From: Bacteroidaceae bacterium
Lineage (GTDB): Bacteria > Bacteroidota > Bacteroidia > Bacteroidales > Bacteroidaceae
DNA: 44,831 nt
Assembly (NCBI GenBank): GCA_017462065.1
Contig: JAFTRV010000103.1
Span: 1-44,831, forward strand
Direction of reading: 5' to 3'
Every line of letters starts with the position of its first letter. The first letter of the stretch is position 1. Below, piece by piece: positions 26,342 to 34,986 of this stretch. A model generated the notes under the pieces. The model was given only the letters and a program-made list of their open reading frames with translations. It was not told where the DNA came from and made no database searches. The position numbers and the translations under genes were made by a program.

Positions 26342-29300
26342 TTAGAAACCGAGAGATAATGTAAGAGTGTATGAACGGGGACGCGGTGTTCTTGAATTGT
26401 CATACGCGATACCGTCACTGCCGGATGCTATCTCCGGCTCAAGACCTGTATACTTGGTCCAGCAATACACGTTATCTACCGAAGCATAGAGATTCAACTG
26501 CTTCAAGCCGATTTTCTTAATCAACGACGGCTCAAATGAGTAAGAAAGCTGGATATTGTTGCAACGTACGTACGAAGCGTCCTCAACGTAACGGTCGCTT
26601 CCGAGGTAGTTGAATGCGTTGCCGCTGCCGTATACCGCTCTCGGTATCTCTGTAACGTCGCCTTCCTTACGCCAGCGCCAGTTCACGGCGATACTCTGGT
26701 TGTCAAACGTAGCCATGTTCTCGAAGCTCATCCTTGCACTGTTCACGACGTCTACATGCAGACGATATGCGAAGTTTGCCTTAAGGCTGAACTTCTTGTA
26801 ACGCAGTGTCAAGCCGAAACCTCCCTGTGCGGCAGGGTTAGAGTTTCCGAGATAGACGATGTCGAGCTGGTTGATTGTACCGTCATGGTTCACGTCCTCA
26901 TAGATTGCGTCGCCGCCACGGAACTCATAACCGCCGTACGATGTAAAGCTTTCATTGTCATAGAACAATGACAACTTCTTAGGCGTACCGTCGGCCTCAT
27001 AAATAACCTTGCCTTCGGCATCACGTACTATAGGACAGCTCCAAAGCCTCTCGTCTGCAAAATCCTTTTCGCCACGTGCGACCTTGTCTTTCTCGGCCTG
27101 CTCTACAGCCAAAGCCTTTTCCCAGTTCTTGTAGCTGTAACGGTACACGCCCTTGTAACGGAAGCCGTAAATAGCGCCGCTCGGCGTGCCTGTCTGAATA
27201 TATGGCAGATACTTGGAGTTCTGAGGAGCATCGTACTTGCCGTTCTTGTCCTCGAGATAAGCCTCCTCGAGCTCAACGATTTCATTGTAGTTGTTACCGA
27301 TATTGAAGTAAAGCGACAATGAAAGGTCTTTAGCGAGCTTAATGTTGTTGGCGCTCAGGTTAAGTTCCCAACCATAGTTGCGAACAGTACCGGAGTTCTT
27401 GTAGGCGAGTGATGAATAACCAGTTGATGAGGGTATCTTATAACCGCCGATAATCTGGTCGTATGTCGTACCGTCGTAATAGTTGAACGAACCGGTAATC
27501 AAATCCTTGAAGAAACCGAAGTCACTACCGATGTTCCACTCGCGCTTGTCGGAACGGCGAAGGTCGGTCAAGCGGATGCCCTCCATCATGTATCCTGCCA
27601 TGCCAAGATAGCTGTAGCCGTATGACGCATAGCTGTTGAATGTCTTGTTCTCGCCCGGAGCATGACCGTCCATACCGAAGCCGGGACGCAATGACAACAT
27701 GCTTAGGACAGGCTTGGACCACTCCATCCAGCTCTCGTCGGAGATGTTCCAACGACCGGAAATAGCAGGGTATATAGCCCATTTTCTGTCGTCACCCATA
27801 GCAGTGTGACCCTCGGCACGGGCTGTAACACGCAACATATACTTGGATTTGTATGAGTAGTGAGCGTCCAAAAGGAAGTTCACGTTTCGGCTTTCCCACT
27901 TGCTTGTAGAGGTACCCTCAAGCTTTGAGCCTACAGTAGAGCTGCTGATATTGCCGGTAGGCAAGCCTATTGTAACAGCGTTCTGAGAGTTACCGCTGCC
28001 TGTAGAGAGCTCGAAACGGCCGCTTGCAGTCAGGTAATGGTCTCTATTGCCCAAGTAAGGAGTAAAGACAAGCTCGTGACGTGTGGTAAAGTAGAGGCTC
28101 TTGCTGTCGTAAGACTCCGACTTGTTCTTGTCAGTTGATATCCAGTCGTCGGTAGAGAGTTCTGCCGGCATGTACTTAGTGTTCGTAGCCGTAGAAGCGC
28201 TCAGGTTCACCATACCGCGGTACTTAAGCTGTGTCTGGTTGTCTTCAAGGCCAAGCAGATTGTACTCGAATGTAATCTGCGGAGTAATGCTGTAGTTAGT
28301 GGCATACTGCTTTGCGAGGTCGGCCTCACCCAACGGGTTCTTGGTACCGAAGATGCTCTTCTCCAATTCGTTAGGGTTGGCATACTCGAGCATTGTGTAA
28401 TATTCGTCGAGCTTATTGCCGTTCTTGTCCTCGGTGTAAATGCTCATGTTCGGCATCATAAGCAATGCGGAATAGAGAGGGCTGCCGGTGTTCTGCCTGT
28501 TCTTGTTATATGTGAACGAGAAATCGGCGATAACCTTGATTCTCTCAGACACATAGTAGTCGAGGGCCAGACGTGTAGTGAAACGGTTAAGGTTCTGGCC
28601 TACCACCTGACCGGTCTCGTTTGTATAACCGCCGGCAATACGGAATGTAGCTTTCTCGCCACCACCGCTCAGGTTGAGCGAATAGTCGTTCGTATAGCCA
28701 TGCTTTGAAACAGCCTCGACCCAATCCGAGTTGTTGTCATAGTTTCTCCACTCGGGGAAGTCCTGGTCGTAGTTCAGCTCGTCAATGCTCACGCCCTGCT
28801 GGTCTCTGTTATACAGAGCCTGCTTGATAAGCATTGTATAGTCGTCACCGTTCAAGAGGTTGAAACCGCTCGGCGTCCATTTATCCTTGAACTTATACGA
28901 GAAGTTCACACGTGTAGGACCGCGCTTACCGCGACGTGTCTTGATTTTGATGACACCGTTCGCGCCTCTTGAGCCCCAAGCCGCACAAGACGCGGCATCC
29001 TTGAGCACCTCGATTTCGGCGATATCCTCAGGGTTAATCATAAGGAGTTCGGCGAAGCTCTCGTTCGTAGCCGATGTAAGGTCGAACGAGCCCTGGTCTA
29101 CATCCAACGGGTTGTCATCGACAACGATAAGCGGCGTAGCGTCACCCTCGAGCATTGAGTTACCGCGAAGACGCATCTGAGTACCGGAGCCGACGTCACC
29201 TGAGCCGAAGACGATGTCAAGACCGGCAACCTGTCCCTGGAGGGCCTGGTCTACGGAGGTAAATGAGAGACCCTCCATCTCGTCCATGTTCACCTTTTGG

Positions 29301-29701
29301 GTAGCATGGGTCATCTCACGCTCAAGAATGTCAAGACCGCCGGTACGCTGTCTCTGCTGAGCGACAATCTCAACGGCGTCGAGCACGTTGTCCTCTTCCA
29401 TCTTTATGTTGAAGACGGTACGGTTGCCGATTTCGATACGCTGGGTCTTATATCCGATATAAGATATTTCGAGGATATTGCCGGTGTTCTTGACGACCAT
29501 TGAGAAGTTACCCTCAAAGTCGGTAGCAGAAGCCTCGATGATACGATTACTCTTGTCACGCTCGGTGATATTCACCATAATCAGCGGACCTTCGGCATCA
29601 CTTGTAATCGTACCGGAAATTCTCGCGCTTTTTTGTGCGAAAGCTGCACTGCTTAGAGTACCGAAAAGCACGAGCAGGAATAAATGCTTTATTTTTATCA
29701 T
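26342..29701 (-). CDS. SusC/RagA-family TonB-dependent outer-membrane transporter (first pair)
   Basis: 1119 aa. A signal peptide (about residues 1-22) leads to a carboxypeptidase-regulatory-like domain (28-105: ARISGTITSDAEGPLIMVNI). The plug follows (about 110-260), with QMRLRGNSMLEGDATPLIVV and IAEIEVLKDAASCAAWGSRG, the canonical SusC plug end. The barrel ends RSYTLTLSLGF with a terminal Phe, as the barrel-assembly machinery expects. It shares the family but not close sequence identity with the second SusC at 19497-22799, so the two pairs are unlikely to be a recent tandem duplication. It follows the large fasciclin gene by 11 bp. Confidence 0.96.
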   Translation of the reverse strand: MIKIKHLFLLVLFGTLSSAAFAQKSARISGTITSDAEGPLIMVNITERDKSNRIIEASATDFEGNFSMVVKNTGNILEISYIGYKTQRIEIGNRTVFNIKMEEDNVLDAVEIVAQQRQRTGGLDILEREMTHATQKVNMDEMEGLSFTSVDQALQGQVAGLDIVFGSGDVGSGTQMRLRGNSMLEGDATPLIVVDDNPLDVDQGSFDLTSATNESFAELLMINPEDIAEIEVLKDAASCAAWGSRGANGVIKIKTRRGKRGPTRVNFSYKFKDKWTPSGFNLLNGDDYTMLIKQALYNRDQQGVSIDELNYDQDFPEWRNYDNNSDWVEAVSKHGYTNDYSLNLSGGGEKATFRIAGGYTNETGQVVGQNLNRFTTRLALDYYVSERIKVIADFSFTYNKNRQNTGSPLYSALLMMPNMSIYTEDKNGNKLDEYYTMLEYANPNELEKSIFGTKNPLGEADLAKQYATNYSITPQITFEYNLLGLEDNQTQLKYRGMVNLSASTATNTKYMPAELSTDDWISTDKNKSESYDSKSLYFTTRHELVFTPYLGNRDHYLTASGRFELSTGSGNSQNAVTIGLPTGNISSSTVGSKLEGTSTSKWESRNVNFLLDAHYSYKSKYMLRVTARAEGHTAMGDDRKWAIYPAISGRWNISDESWMEWSKPVLSMLSLRPGFGMDGHAPGENKTFNSYASYGYSYLGMAGYMMEGIRLTDLRRSDKREWNIGSDFGFFKDLITGSFNYYDGTTYDQIIGGYKIPSSTGYSSLAYKNSGTVRNYGWELNLSANNIKLAKDLSLSLYFNIGNNYNEIVELEEAYLEDKNGKYDAPQNSKYLPYIQTGTPSGAIYGFRYKGVYRYSYKNWEKALAVEQAEKDKVARGEKDFADERLWSCPIVRDAEGKVIYEADGTPKKLSLFYDNESFTSYGGYEFRGGDAIYEDVNHDGTINQLDIVYLGNSNPAAQGGFGLTLRYKKFSLKANFAYRLHVDVVNSARMSFENMATFDNQSIAVNWRWRKEGDVTEIPRAVYGSGNAFNYLGSDRYVEDASYVRCNNIQLSYSFEPSLIKKIGLKQLNLYASVDNVYCWTKYTGLEPEIASGSDGIAYDNSRTPRPRSYTLTLSLGF

Positions 29702-29712
29702 GGCTGTTATAA

Positions 29713-32700
29713 TTATTCTACATCACTGTTGTTGTCTGAAGAATCTTCGTCCTTGTCTGCAGGCACGAACACCGTGTCAAACTCGACTTCCGTAATATCT
29801 CCGTTATTGCTTACCTTTTGCAGATATTTCTTGCCATCCTTCGTGACGGTGTCGAATTGGATTGTATCCGGAGCATCCTCCTCCTTTGCAGGCACGGACT
29901 TAAGCAGATAACCGTTCGATGCAATCAGCATAGGCTTCTCATTTTTCAGGACAAGGGTCTCTTTCTTCGTCGGAGTCTGCTCCATTTCGGGCAGCTTCTC
30001 CATGATATATCCTGTATTATAATAATAGGTAGTGTCGGCAACAGAAACCGCAGTTCTGCCAACCTTTGCTACAAGATAGCAATCTTCGCCGCGCTCCGAC
30101 GCTTCAAAGCCGTTCGTACCGCCTGCGACCTTCATTGTATCCACAAGGCAGCCGTTGCTTGCGAAACGCTTGAAGCAAGCATCGCCTTCATAGCCGAACA
30201 TGCCGCTATTCTGCAATGCCCTGTCGATTGGCTGAATTACCGCATATGACGATGTCACGATGTCATTTCCGTTCCATATAATATCACGGCACATCACATT
30301 CCATGTGATATTCTCATTCTCCTTAGGAGCATTCACGATTCTGGCCTCATTGCCCAAATTATCCGTTATGAGAATTGTTGTATTGCCGGCATCGCTCTTT
30401 ACCGTATTCTCATAGAAGCGGCCCGTCTCGCTGTTTATGACGGCCGTAGAGTAAGACGCCTCGTCGTAGCTTCCGCCGCCGGGAGCCGGTACCGAGAACG
30501 CGCATTCATCGTAATATACCGAATTATCCTGGAAATGATAACGCACGAAGTTGTTCAGAAGACGCAACATCGAAGCAGCTCTGCCCGGTTCTTTGTCAGC
30601 GATATCTTCAATCTCGCCCCATGTAGGAAGACCCTTAGCAAGCATTTCGTCTATAGCCGCATTAGAGGGCACATATACCGTGTAATGGAAAGTATTGAAG
30701 AACGGAACGCTGTATGAACTCTTTTCATTACCATTATCAAGAGAATAGAATATTGAATAGAGCCTTATAGAGTCCTTTACGGTCTTGTCGCCGGTCTTAA
30801 GACCGAACATCTTCATCAACGAGTTCTCAAGGTTGATGCGTGTTCCGTCACCGTCCACGTCGGCAAGATTACACAGGTTATAGAAATGGTGATAGAGGTC
30901 GTCAGCATTCTTCGCATGAGCCGACATATTCTTGTATACACTGTTTCTTGGAGGTGTCGGGATTGCCGAGTAGAACATTTTTCCGGCGTTTTCATCGACT
31001 TCTTTTTCCTCTTCTCCTTCTGTGCCGCCCTCGGCTCCGTCTGTACCGCTTTCAGATGTTCTGAATGCGTTTTCGCCACCTTCGGCACCCTCGTTGCCGG
31101 TCTCTCCCTCGCCGCCGGTCTCACCTCCGGGAACATTGCTTTCGCTCTTCAGTTCTTCGGGGATAGATGTTGTATATGTATAACCGTTCTCTTTTACATC
31201 GGAAGAGATAGATACCGCATAGATATCCTTTTGCAGGAGCTGGCCCATTTCAAGCTGCTCGCCGCCATAGAACTTAACATTGTTATGGTCCGTAAAGTCT
31301 ACCTTCATAGTACCATAGCCCTTTGTTCTGTAATATTTCTTGTCGGCACGCAATGTCTGATCCTTCTCATGTACTATAATAAGGTAATCGAGCACATCGG
31401 CCATGCGATTCCTGGTAAAGTCATTGCCTTCGAGACCAAAGTTCGTCGGGATATCCGTTGAATCGACAAGCAACGTATTCTGGTTCACGTTATAAACGTC
31501 TGACCAGAACTCTACTGCCTTATTTTTATTGTCGGGACGTTTGTTATTATAATGCATTGAGTATGCCTTCTTCTTTAATGTTGAAGGGTTTGCGAACGTT
31601 ACCGGGTCATAGTACACGAAATATTCGTTCACGGGAACAACGAATGTATAGTCGGCATCCATGGCAAGCAGATAGTAGTCATAACGCAGCTGCTTGATGA
31701 TTGTACGCATTATGCTCAAATTGTCATGAATTGTAGTAGGAGCCGATACCGCATCGTATGCAGCCGGGCCGAACACCTTATTCATAAGATATACGACACC
31801 GTTGTTGGCAATAAGGCACTCGTCTATGAATTCCTCTTTAATACCCATTTCATCGTTGGCGTCGTTCGTCACCTTATAGAAACGGCTTGGAACAGAGTTC
31901 ACGAATGACGGTTTCATAAGGTTGTTGATGAACGAAGTTATATTCACCTGCGGTATGCTGTCAAGAGCCGCAAGCAATGCCGGGATATTCTCTTCGGCAT
32001 ACTCCGTCGCAAGATTTGCGTCAGGGGCGAAATAGTCTACCAGGAACTTGCCTTTACCATTTGTGCCTGCAAAATATTCGTACAGACATTCATCCTTTGG
32101 AACGAACATTGCGCCCATATCCTCGAGCTTGCCAAGACCGCCGCTATACTCATTCTTGCCCGGATCATAGTTCAGCAACTCGTCCGCGAGAGGATTGTTT
32201 CCTTCTTTGAGCGAGCCGTGCTGTGTGTACTCTTTTGAGAAATAGCGCAATGCGAACAATGAGTCGCCGTTCTCCTCGAGCTTATAGAATTCCGGAACGC
32301 AGAAACGGTCGAGAAGGTGGCTGAATATTTTTGTGTCCTTATGTATACGCAACTCGCCAGCCATGTTGGTAGGAGGCAAAAGCACGTCGTCCATACGATA
32401 GATGTATCCGTTCTTGCAAGCGATAGTCATGACGTCCTCTGAATACTCGCCAGCGTCCACCTCGCCGTCTACGACCTTGTTGTCGAAGATGAATGCGTCA
32501 CCCTCTTCATACTTCTTGCCCTTGCCGTTGCTCTTCTTTTCGAAGAGGAAGTTGATATCTGAGATCTCAAGATTGTTTGTTCTTATGTAGTCACCGAGGA
32601 AATGCACCATCATAGGCTTGCCCTGGTCCATGAGGAGCTTCATTTCTTTTGTTCTATCAACGCCGCGGAGCTCGTCCCAATAGATGTTGTATGTAGGCCA

Positions 32701-33228
32701 CTTTGCGTGATGCTCAAAGTATTCGCCATTGACAACAGGCACGTCGTTGATAGCCTCGAACGATGTTGTACGGCGCAAGCACTTGCCCTCGTCTGCGACA
32801 TCGGAGCTTGTATTGGCCATCATGTCGAGCAGCATGGCGTTGTCGAGCATTGAGCTGTAAAGAATGGTCTTCATCTGAGGTATCGTCATGTCTTCGATGC
32901 ATGTAACGCCCCACTTGTTGTTTCCATCCTTGAAGAAACGCTCGAACGCCTCGTCGTCGGCAACGAAGAGCGTTCTGCTACCGGTGTGGTTAAGAGTCGT
33001 CTTCTCTCCCAAAGTGTCGATAAGCTGAAGGTAGTTCTTGTAGCTGTGGTTTTCAGTACCCTCCTCAAGGAATGCGTAAATGCTTGCTCCCAACCAATCG
33101 GGCTCGGAGTCGTCATACCTGTAATCATCAAGCATATCCTTGCAAGACTGCAGTGAACCGCCAACAAAAAGCAGGCACACTGCGAAGAGTGAGGCCCAGC
33201 CAAATTTACTTAAACGGTGCTTAAACAT
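29713..33228 (-). CDS. large multi-fasciclin-domain surface lipoprotein
   Basis: 1171 aa. The signal peptide ends GGSLQSCKDMLDD: a lipobox, then a charged K-D-type stretch like the Bacteroidota surface-export signal. Fasciclin-like units can be seen at about residues 50-290 (SRTLFVADDEAFERFF), 300-500, 510-690 (DADYTFVVPVNEYFVYY) and 770-1030 (FHYTVYVPSNAAIDEML). They are separated by a Gly/Glu-rich linker at about 697-748, and the C-terminus is acidic. Four FAS1-type units suggest an extended adhesive or ligand-binding surface protein. It is the first gene of the six-gene operon. Domain borders are estimates by eye, and units two and three are weak. Confidence 0.82.
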   Translation of the reverse strand: MFKHRLSKFGWASLFAVCLLFVGGSLQSCKDMLDDYRYDDSEPDWLGASIYAFLEEGTENHSYKNYLQLIDTLGEKTTLNHTGSRTLFVADDEAFERFFKDGNNKWGVTCIEDMTIPQMKTILYSSMLDNAMLLDMMANTSSDVADEGKCLRRTTSFEAINDVPVVNGEYFEHHAKWPTYNIYWDELRGVDRTKEMKLLMDQGKPMMVHFLGDYIRTNNLEISDINFLFEKKSNGKGKKYEEGDAFIFDNKVVDGEVDAGEYSEDVMTIACKNGYIYRMDDVLLPPTNMAGELRIHKDTKIFSHLLDRFCVPEFYKLEENGDSLFALRYFSKEYTQHGSLKEGNNPLADELLNYDPGKNEYSGGLGKLEDMGAMFVPKDECLYEYFAGTNGKGKFLVDYFAPDANLATEYAEENIPALLAALDSIPQVNITSFINNLMKPSFVNSVPSRFYKVTNDANDEMGIKEEFIDECLIANNGVVYLMNKVFGPAAYDAVSAPTTIHDNLSIMRTIIKQLRYDYYLLAMDADYTFVVPVNEYFVYYDPVTFANPSTLKKKAYSMHYNNKRPDNKNKAVEFWSDVYNVNQNTLLVDSTDIPTNFGLEGNDFTRNRMADVLDYLIIVHEKDQTLRADKKYYRTKGYGTMKVDFTDHNNVKFYGGEQLEMGQLLQKDIYAVSISSDVKENGYTYTTSIPEELKSESNVPGGETGGEGETGNEGAEGGENAFRTSESGTDGAEGGTEGEEEKEVDENAGKMFYSAIPTPPRNSVYKNMSAHAKNADDLYHHFYNLCNLADVDGDGTRINLENSLMKMFGLKTGDKTVKDSIRLYSIFYSLDNGNEKSSYSVPFFNTFHYTVYVPSNAAIDEMLAKGLPTWGEIEDIADKEPGRAASMLRLLNNFVRYHFQDNSVYYDECAFSVPAPGGGSYDEASYSTAVINSETGRFYENTVKSDAGNTTILITDNLGNEARIVNAPKENENITWNVMCRDIIWNGNDIVTSSYAVIQPIDRALQNSGMFGYEGDACFKRFASNGCLVDTMKVAGGTNGFEASERGEDCYLVAKVGRTAVSVADTTYYYNTGYIMEKLPEMEQTPTKKETLVLKNEKPMLIASNGYLLKSVPAKEEDAPDTIQFDTVTKDGKKYLQKVSNNGDITEVEFDTVFVPADKDEDSSDNNSDVE

Positions 33229-33308
33229 AAGTACAAATTTATTAATTATTATTTTTTCATATTTTTAAACACAAAGCGTATGGGCACAATGCACCCTTAC
33301 TTACCATG

Positions 33309-33316
33309 CAAAAATA
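33309..33316 (-). promoter_or_regulatory. possible -7 element of the fasciclin-SusCD operon
   Basis: On the minus strand TATTTTTG fits TAnnTTTG and lies about 80 bp before the start at 33228. No TTTG is found at the expected upstream spacing, and the AT-rich context makes chance matches likely. Confidence 0.3.
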
Positions 33317-33392
33317 AGACTTTTAAATAAATCTTTGCATAAATAGGTGTTTTTTTTCGCTAACACACCTTTTTTTTCACATTTGAAGCAAA

Positions 33393-33438
33393 AAAAATCT
33401 TCCATTCTTGCCACGGAAGCAAAAAACAGAAGATTTTT
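33393..33438 (-). terminator. intrinsic terminator after the heme/propeller lipoprotein gene
   Basis: On the minus strand AAATCTTC and GAAGATTT arms (33429-33438 with 33393-33402) enclose a loop with a smaller TTGC/GCAA stem, followed by a run of eight T. It lies 36 bp after the stop at 33474 and separates this pair from the fasciclin operon. Confidence 0.7.
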
Positions 33439-33473
33439 AACTTTTATAGAATTTAACAACCAAATGTTAAAAT

Positions 33474-34976
33474 TTACTTTATATTTGACGAGTATTTAAC
33501 ATTTACAGATTCCCCTTTCGCAACCTCCGCGAACTCTTGCGGAGTGAATTTCACAGGCTCGATCATGAATTCCGGAACGTTGTACGAGCGGTCGAAGAAG
33601 TCATAGAATTCGGCGCTCTCCTGTGGCAGCAGGAAAGCCTTCTCGGCAGTGCCGTCGGCGTTCATGCGGGCGATGTAAAGACGGCTGTAGTTAGTGTCGT
33701 CGCGACGGCTTGCGAAGAGTATCCATTTGCCGTCGCTGCTCCATGCGTGATAGCTCTCGGCGAAGGGCGAATTGGCTCTTTCGAGAGGCCAATACTCTTT
33801 CGTCCGCAGGTCGAGCGCATAGAGGTCGGCATCCTTGTGCCAGATGTGGAAGCAGCCGTATTCGGCAAGAGCGAAGAGCATATACCTGCCGCATGGCGAG
33901 ACACGGGGGAAAGTAGCGCTCTTGCCGAGGGCCGTAGCCTTGAAGAGCGTGTCCACAGCGCCGAACTCGCCTGTTTCGGGATTCCACTCACGGCTCAGAA
34001 TATCATATTTTATATCCTTATAACGCATCACGAGCTCGCCCTCCCAGTTGATTGAGGTGTCGAGACGCTCCATGTGCGCCGAGCCGTAATATATCGTACG
34101 CCCGTCGGCCGACCAGCAGGGGAACACCTCAAGGTCGTCGGGGCTGTTCGCCACATGGGCGACAGTCTCTTTTGCAGGATTGTAGACGATGACATCGCTC
34201 GCCTTGTCCTGCACCTCTACTTTGTTGGAATTTTTCGTATGGAAGACCTGCCCCGTATTGTTCACTGAATATGCGACAATATCATACTTTGGATTGAACG
34301 AAGGATAGACGCCCGCCGATATCGTGGAGTCTGTTTTCAGGTTGAGCTTTTTCACCTCTCCGTCGTGTATGAATATAGTTCCTCCCATGTGCTGTCGCAT
34401 GTGGAACTGCATGTTGTCGGTCTTGTAGTTCTTGTAGGCATGGCAGTTTATGCACTGGCCCTCGGGCTCAGCGGGAACGAGCCTGTTGCAGTATATCACG
34501 CTCTCTTCGAAAGTGGAGAGATTGCGCTGGCATATTCTAAGGTCCTCGTACGCTACATAAGAGGGCGGAATAAGGCGATAGGATATGTAGGGGTCGATTG
34601 AGTCGGCCGACACCTTGATTTCGAACGGTGCGAAACGGAGCCACCCGCCGTCGCCTTTCGCATATACCTCGACGCTCACGCAGCCGCCCTTGCCGGCGTC
34701 TAACAGCTCACGCCATTCCGCTATAGGAAGCGACACCTCCTTGCCGCCGACGACGAACTCCTTGCCGCCGCCCGACAGCTTGGTAACGAACGACTTGCCT
34801 TCCTCTTTGATACCGAAGACAAGCGGAGCGATGTTGCACGGGACGGTGACGTCGGCGTATTCGGGATAGATAGCGGGCACCTTGTCCACAGCGACGCTCT
34901 CGCCGGGAAGCGAAGGGTTGCACGCCACCACTGCCGGCAGCAGAAATGTAAATAAAATTTTATATATCCTTTTCAT
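33474..34976 (-). CDS. lipoprotein with a c-type heme motif and PD40/TolB-like propeller
   Basis: 500 aa. IYKILFTFLLPAVVAC is a lipoprotein signal (Cys19). Residues about 35-125 look like a beta domain. A CXXCH heme-attachment motif (Cys175, Cys178, His179 in GQCINCHAYKN) follows, with two further cysteines nearby (Cys149, Cys163). Residues about 220-480 hold PD40-like propeller repeats (AGVYPSFNPKYDIVAYSVN, EVFPCWSADGRTIYYG, FPRVSPCGRYMLFALAE, YHAWSSDGKWILFASRR). It is probably periplasmic or surface-anchored. The heme is predicted from the motif alone. It starts 10 bp after the membrane-protein gene upstream, so the two act together. Similar two-gene sets occur in Bacteroides, but I know of no assigned function. 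Confidence 0.8.
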   Translation of the reverse strand: MKRIYKILFTFLLPAVVACNPSLPGESVAVDKVPAIYPEYADVTVPCNIAPLVFGIKEEGKSFVTKLSGGGKEFVVGGKEVSLPIAEWRELLDAGKGGCVSVEVYAKGDGGWLRFAPFEIKVSADSIDPYISYRLIPPSYVAYEDLRICQRNLSTFEESVIYCNRLVPAEPEGQCINCHAYKNYKTDNMQFHMRQHMGGTIFIHDGEVKKLNLKTDSTISAGVYPSFNPKYDIVAYSVNNTGQVFHTKNSNKVEVQDKASDVIVYNPAKETVAHVANSPDDLEVFPCWSADGRTIYYGSAHMERLDTSINWEGELVMRYKDIKYDILSREWNPETGEFGAVDTLFKATALGKSATFPRVSPCGRYMLFALAEYGCFHIWHKDADLYALDLRTKEYWPLERANSPFAESYHAWSSDGKWILFASRRDDTNYSRLYIARMNADGTAEKAFLLPQESAEFYDFFDRSYNVPEFMIEPVKFTPQEFAEVAKGESVNVKYSSNIK

Positions 34977-34986
34977 ATAATCAGAA

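Noticed and set aside
17407..33228. A polysaccharide utilisation locus
   Set aside because: No glycoside hydrolase, lyase, sulfatase, SusR or hybrid two-component gene is present. Only transport and FAS1 surface proteins are seen.
33234..33241. TAAATTTG as the -7 element of the large fasciclin gene
   Set aside because: It lies only six bases before the start codon, too close to place a transcription start upstream of the ATG.
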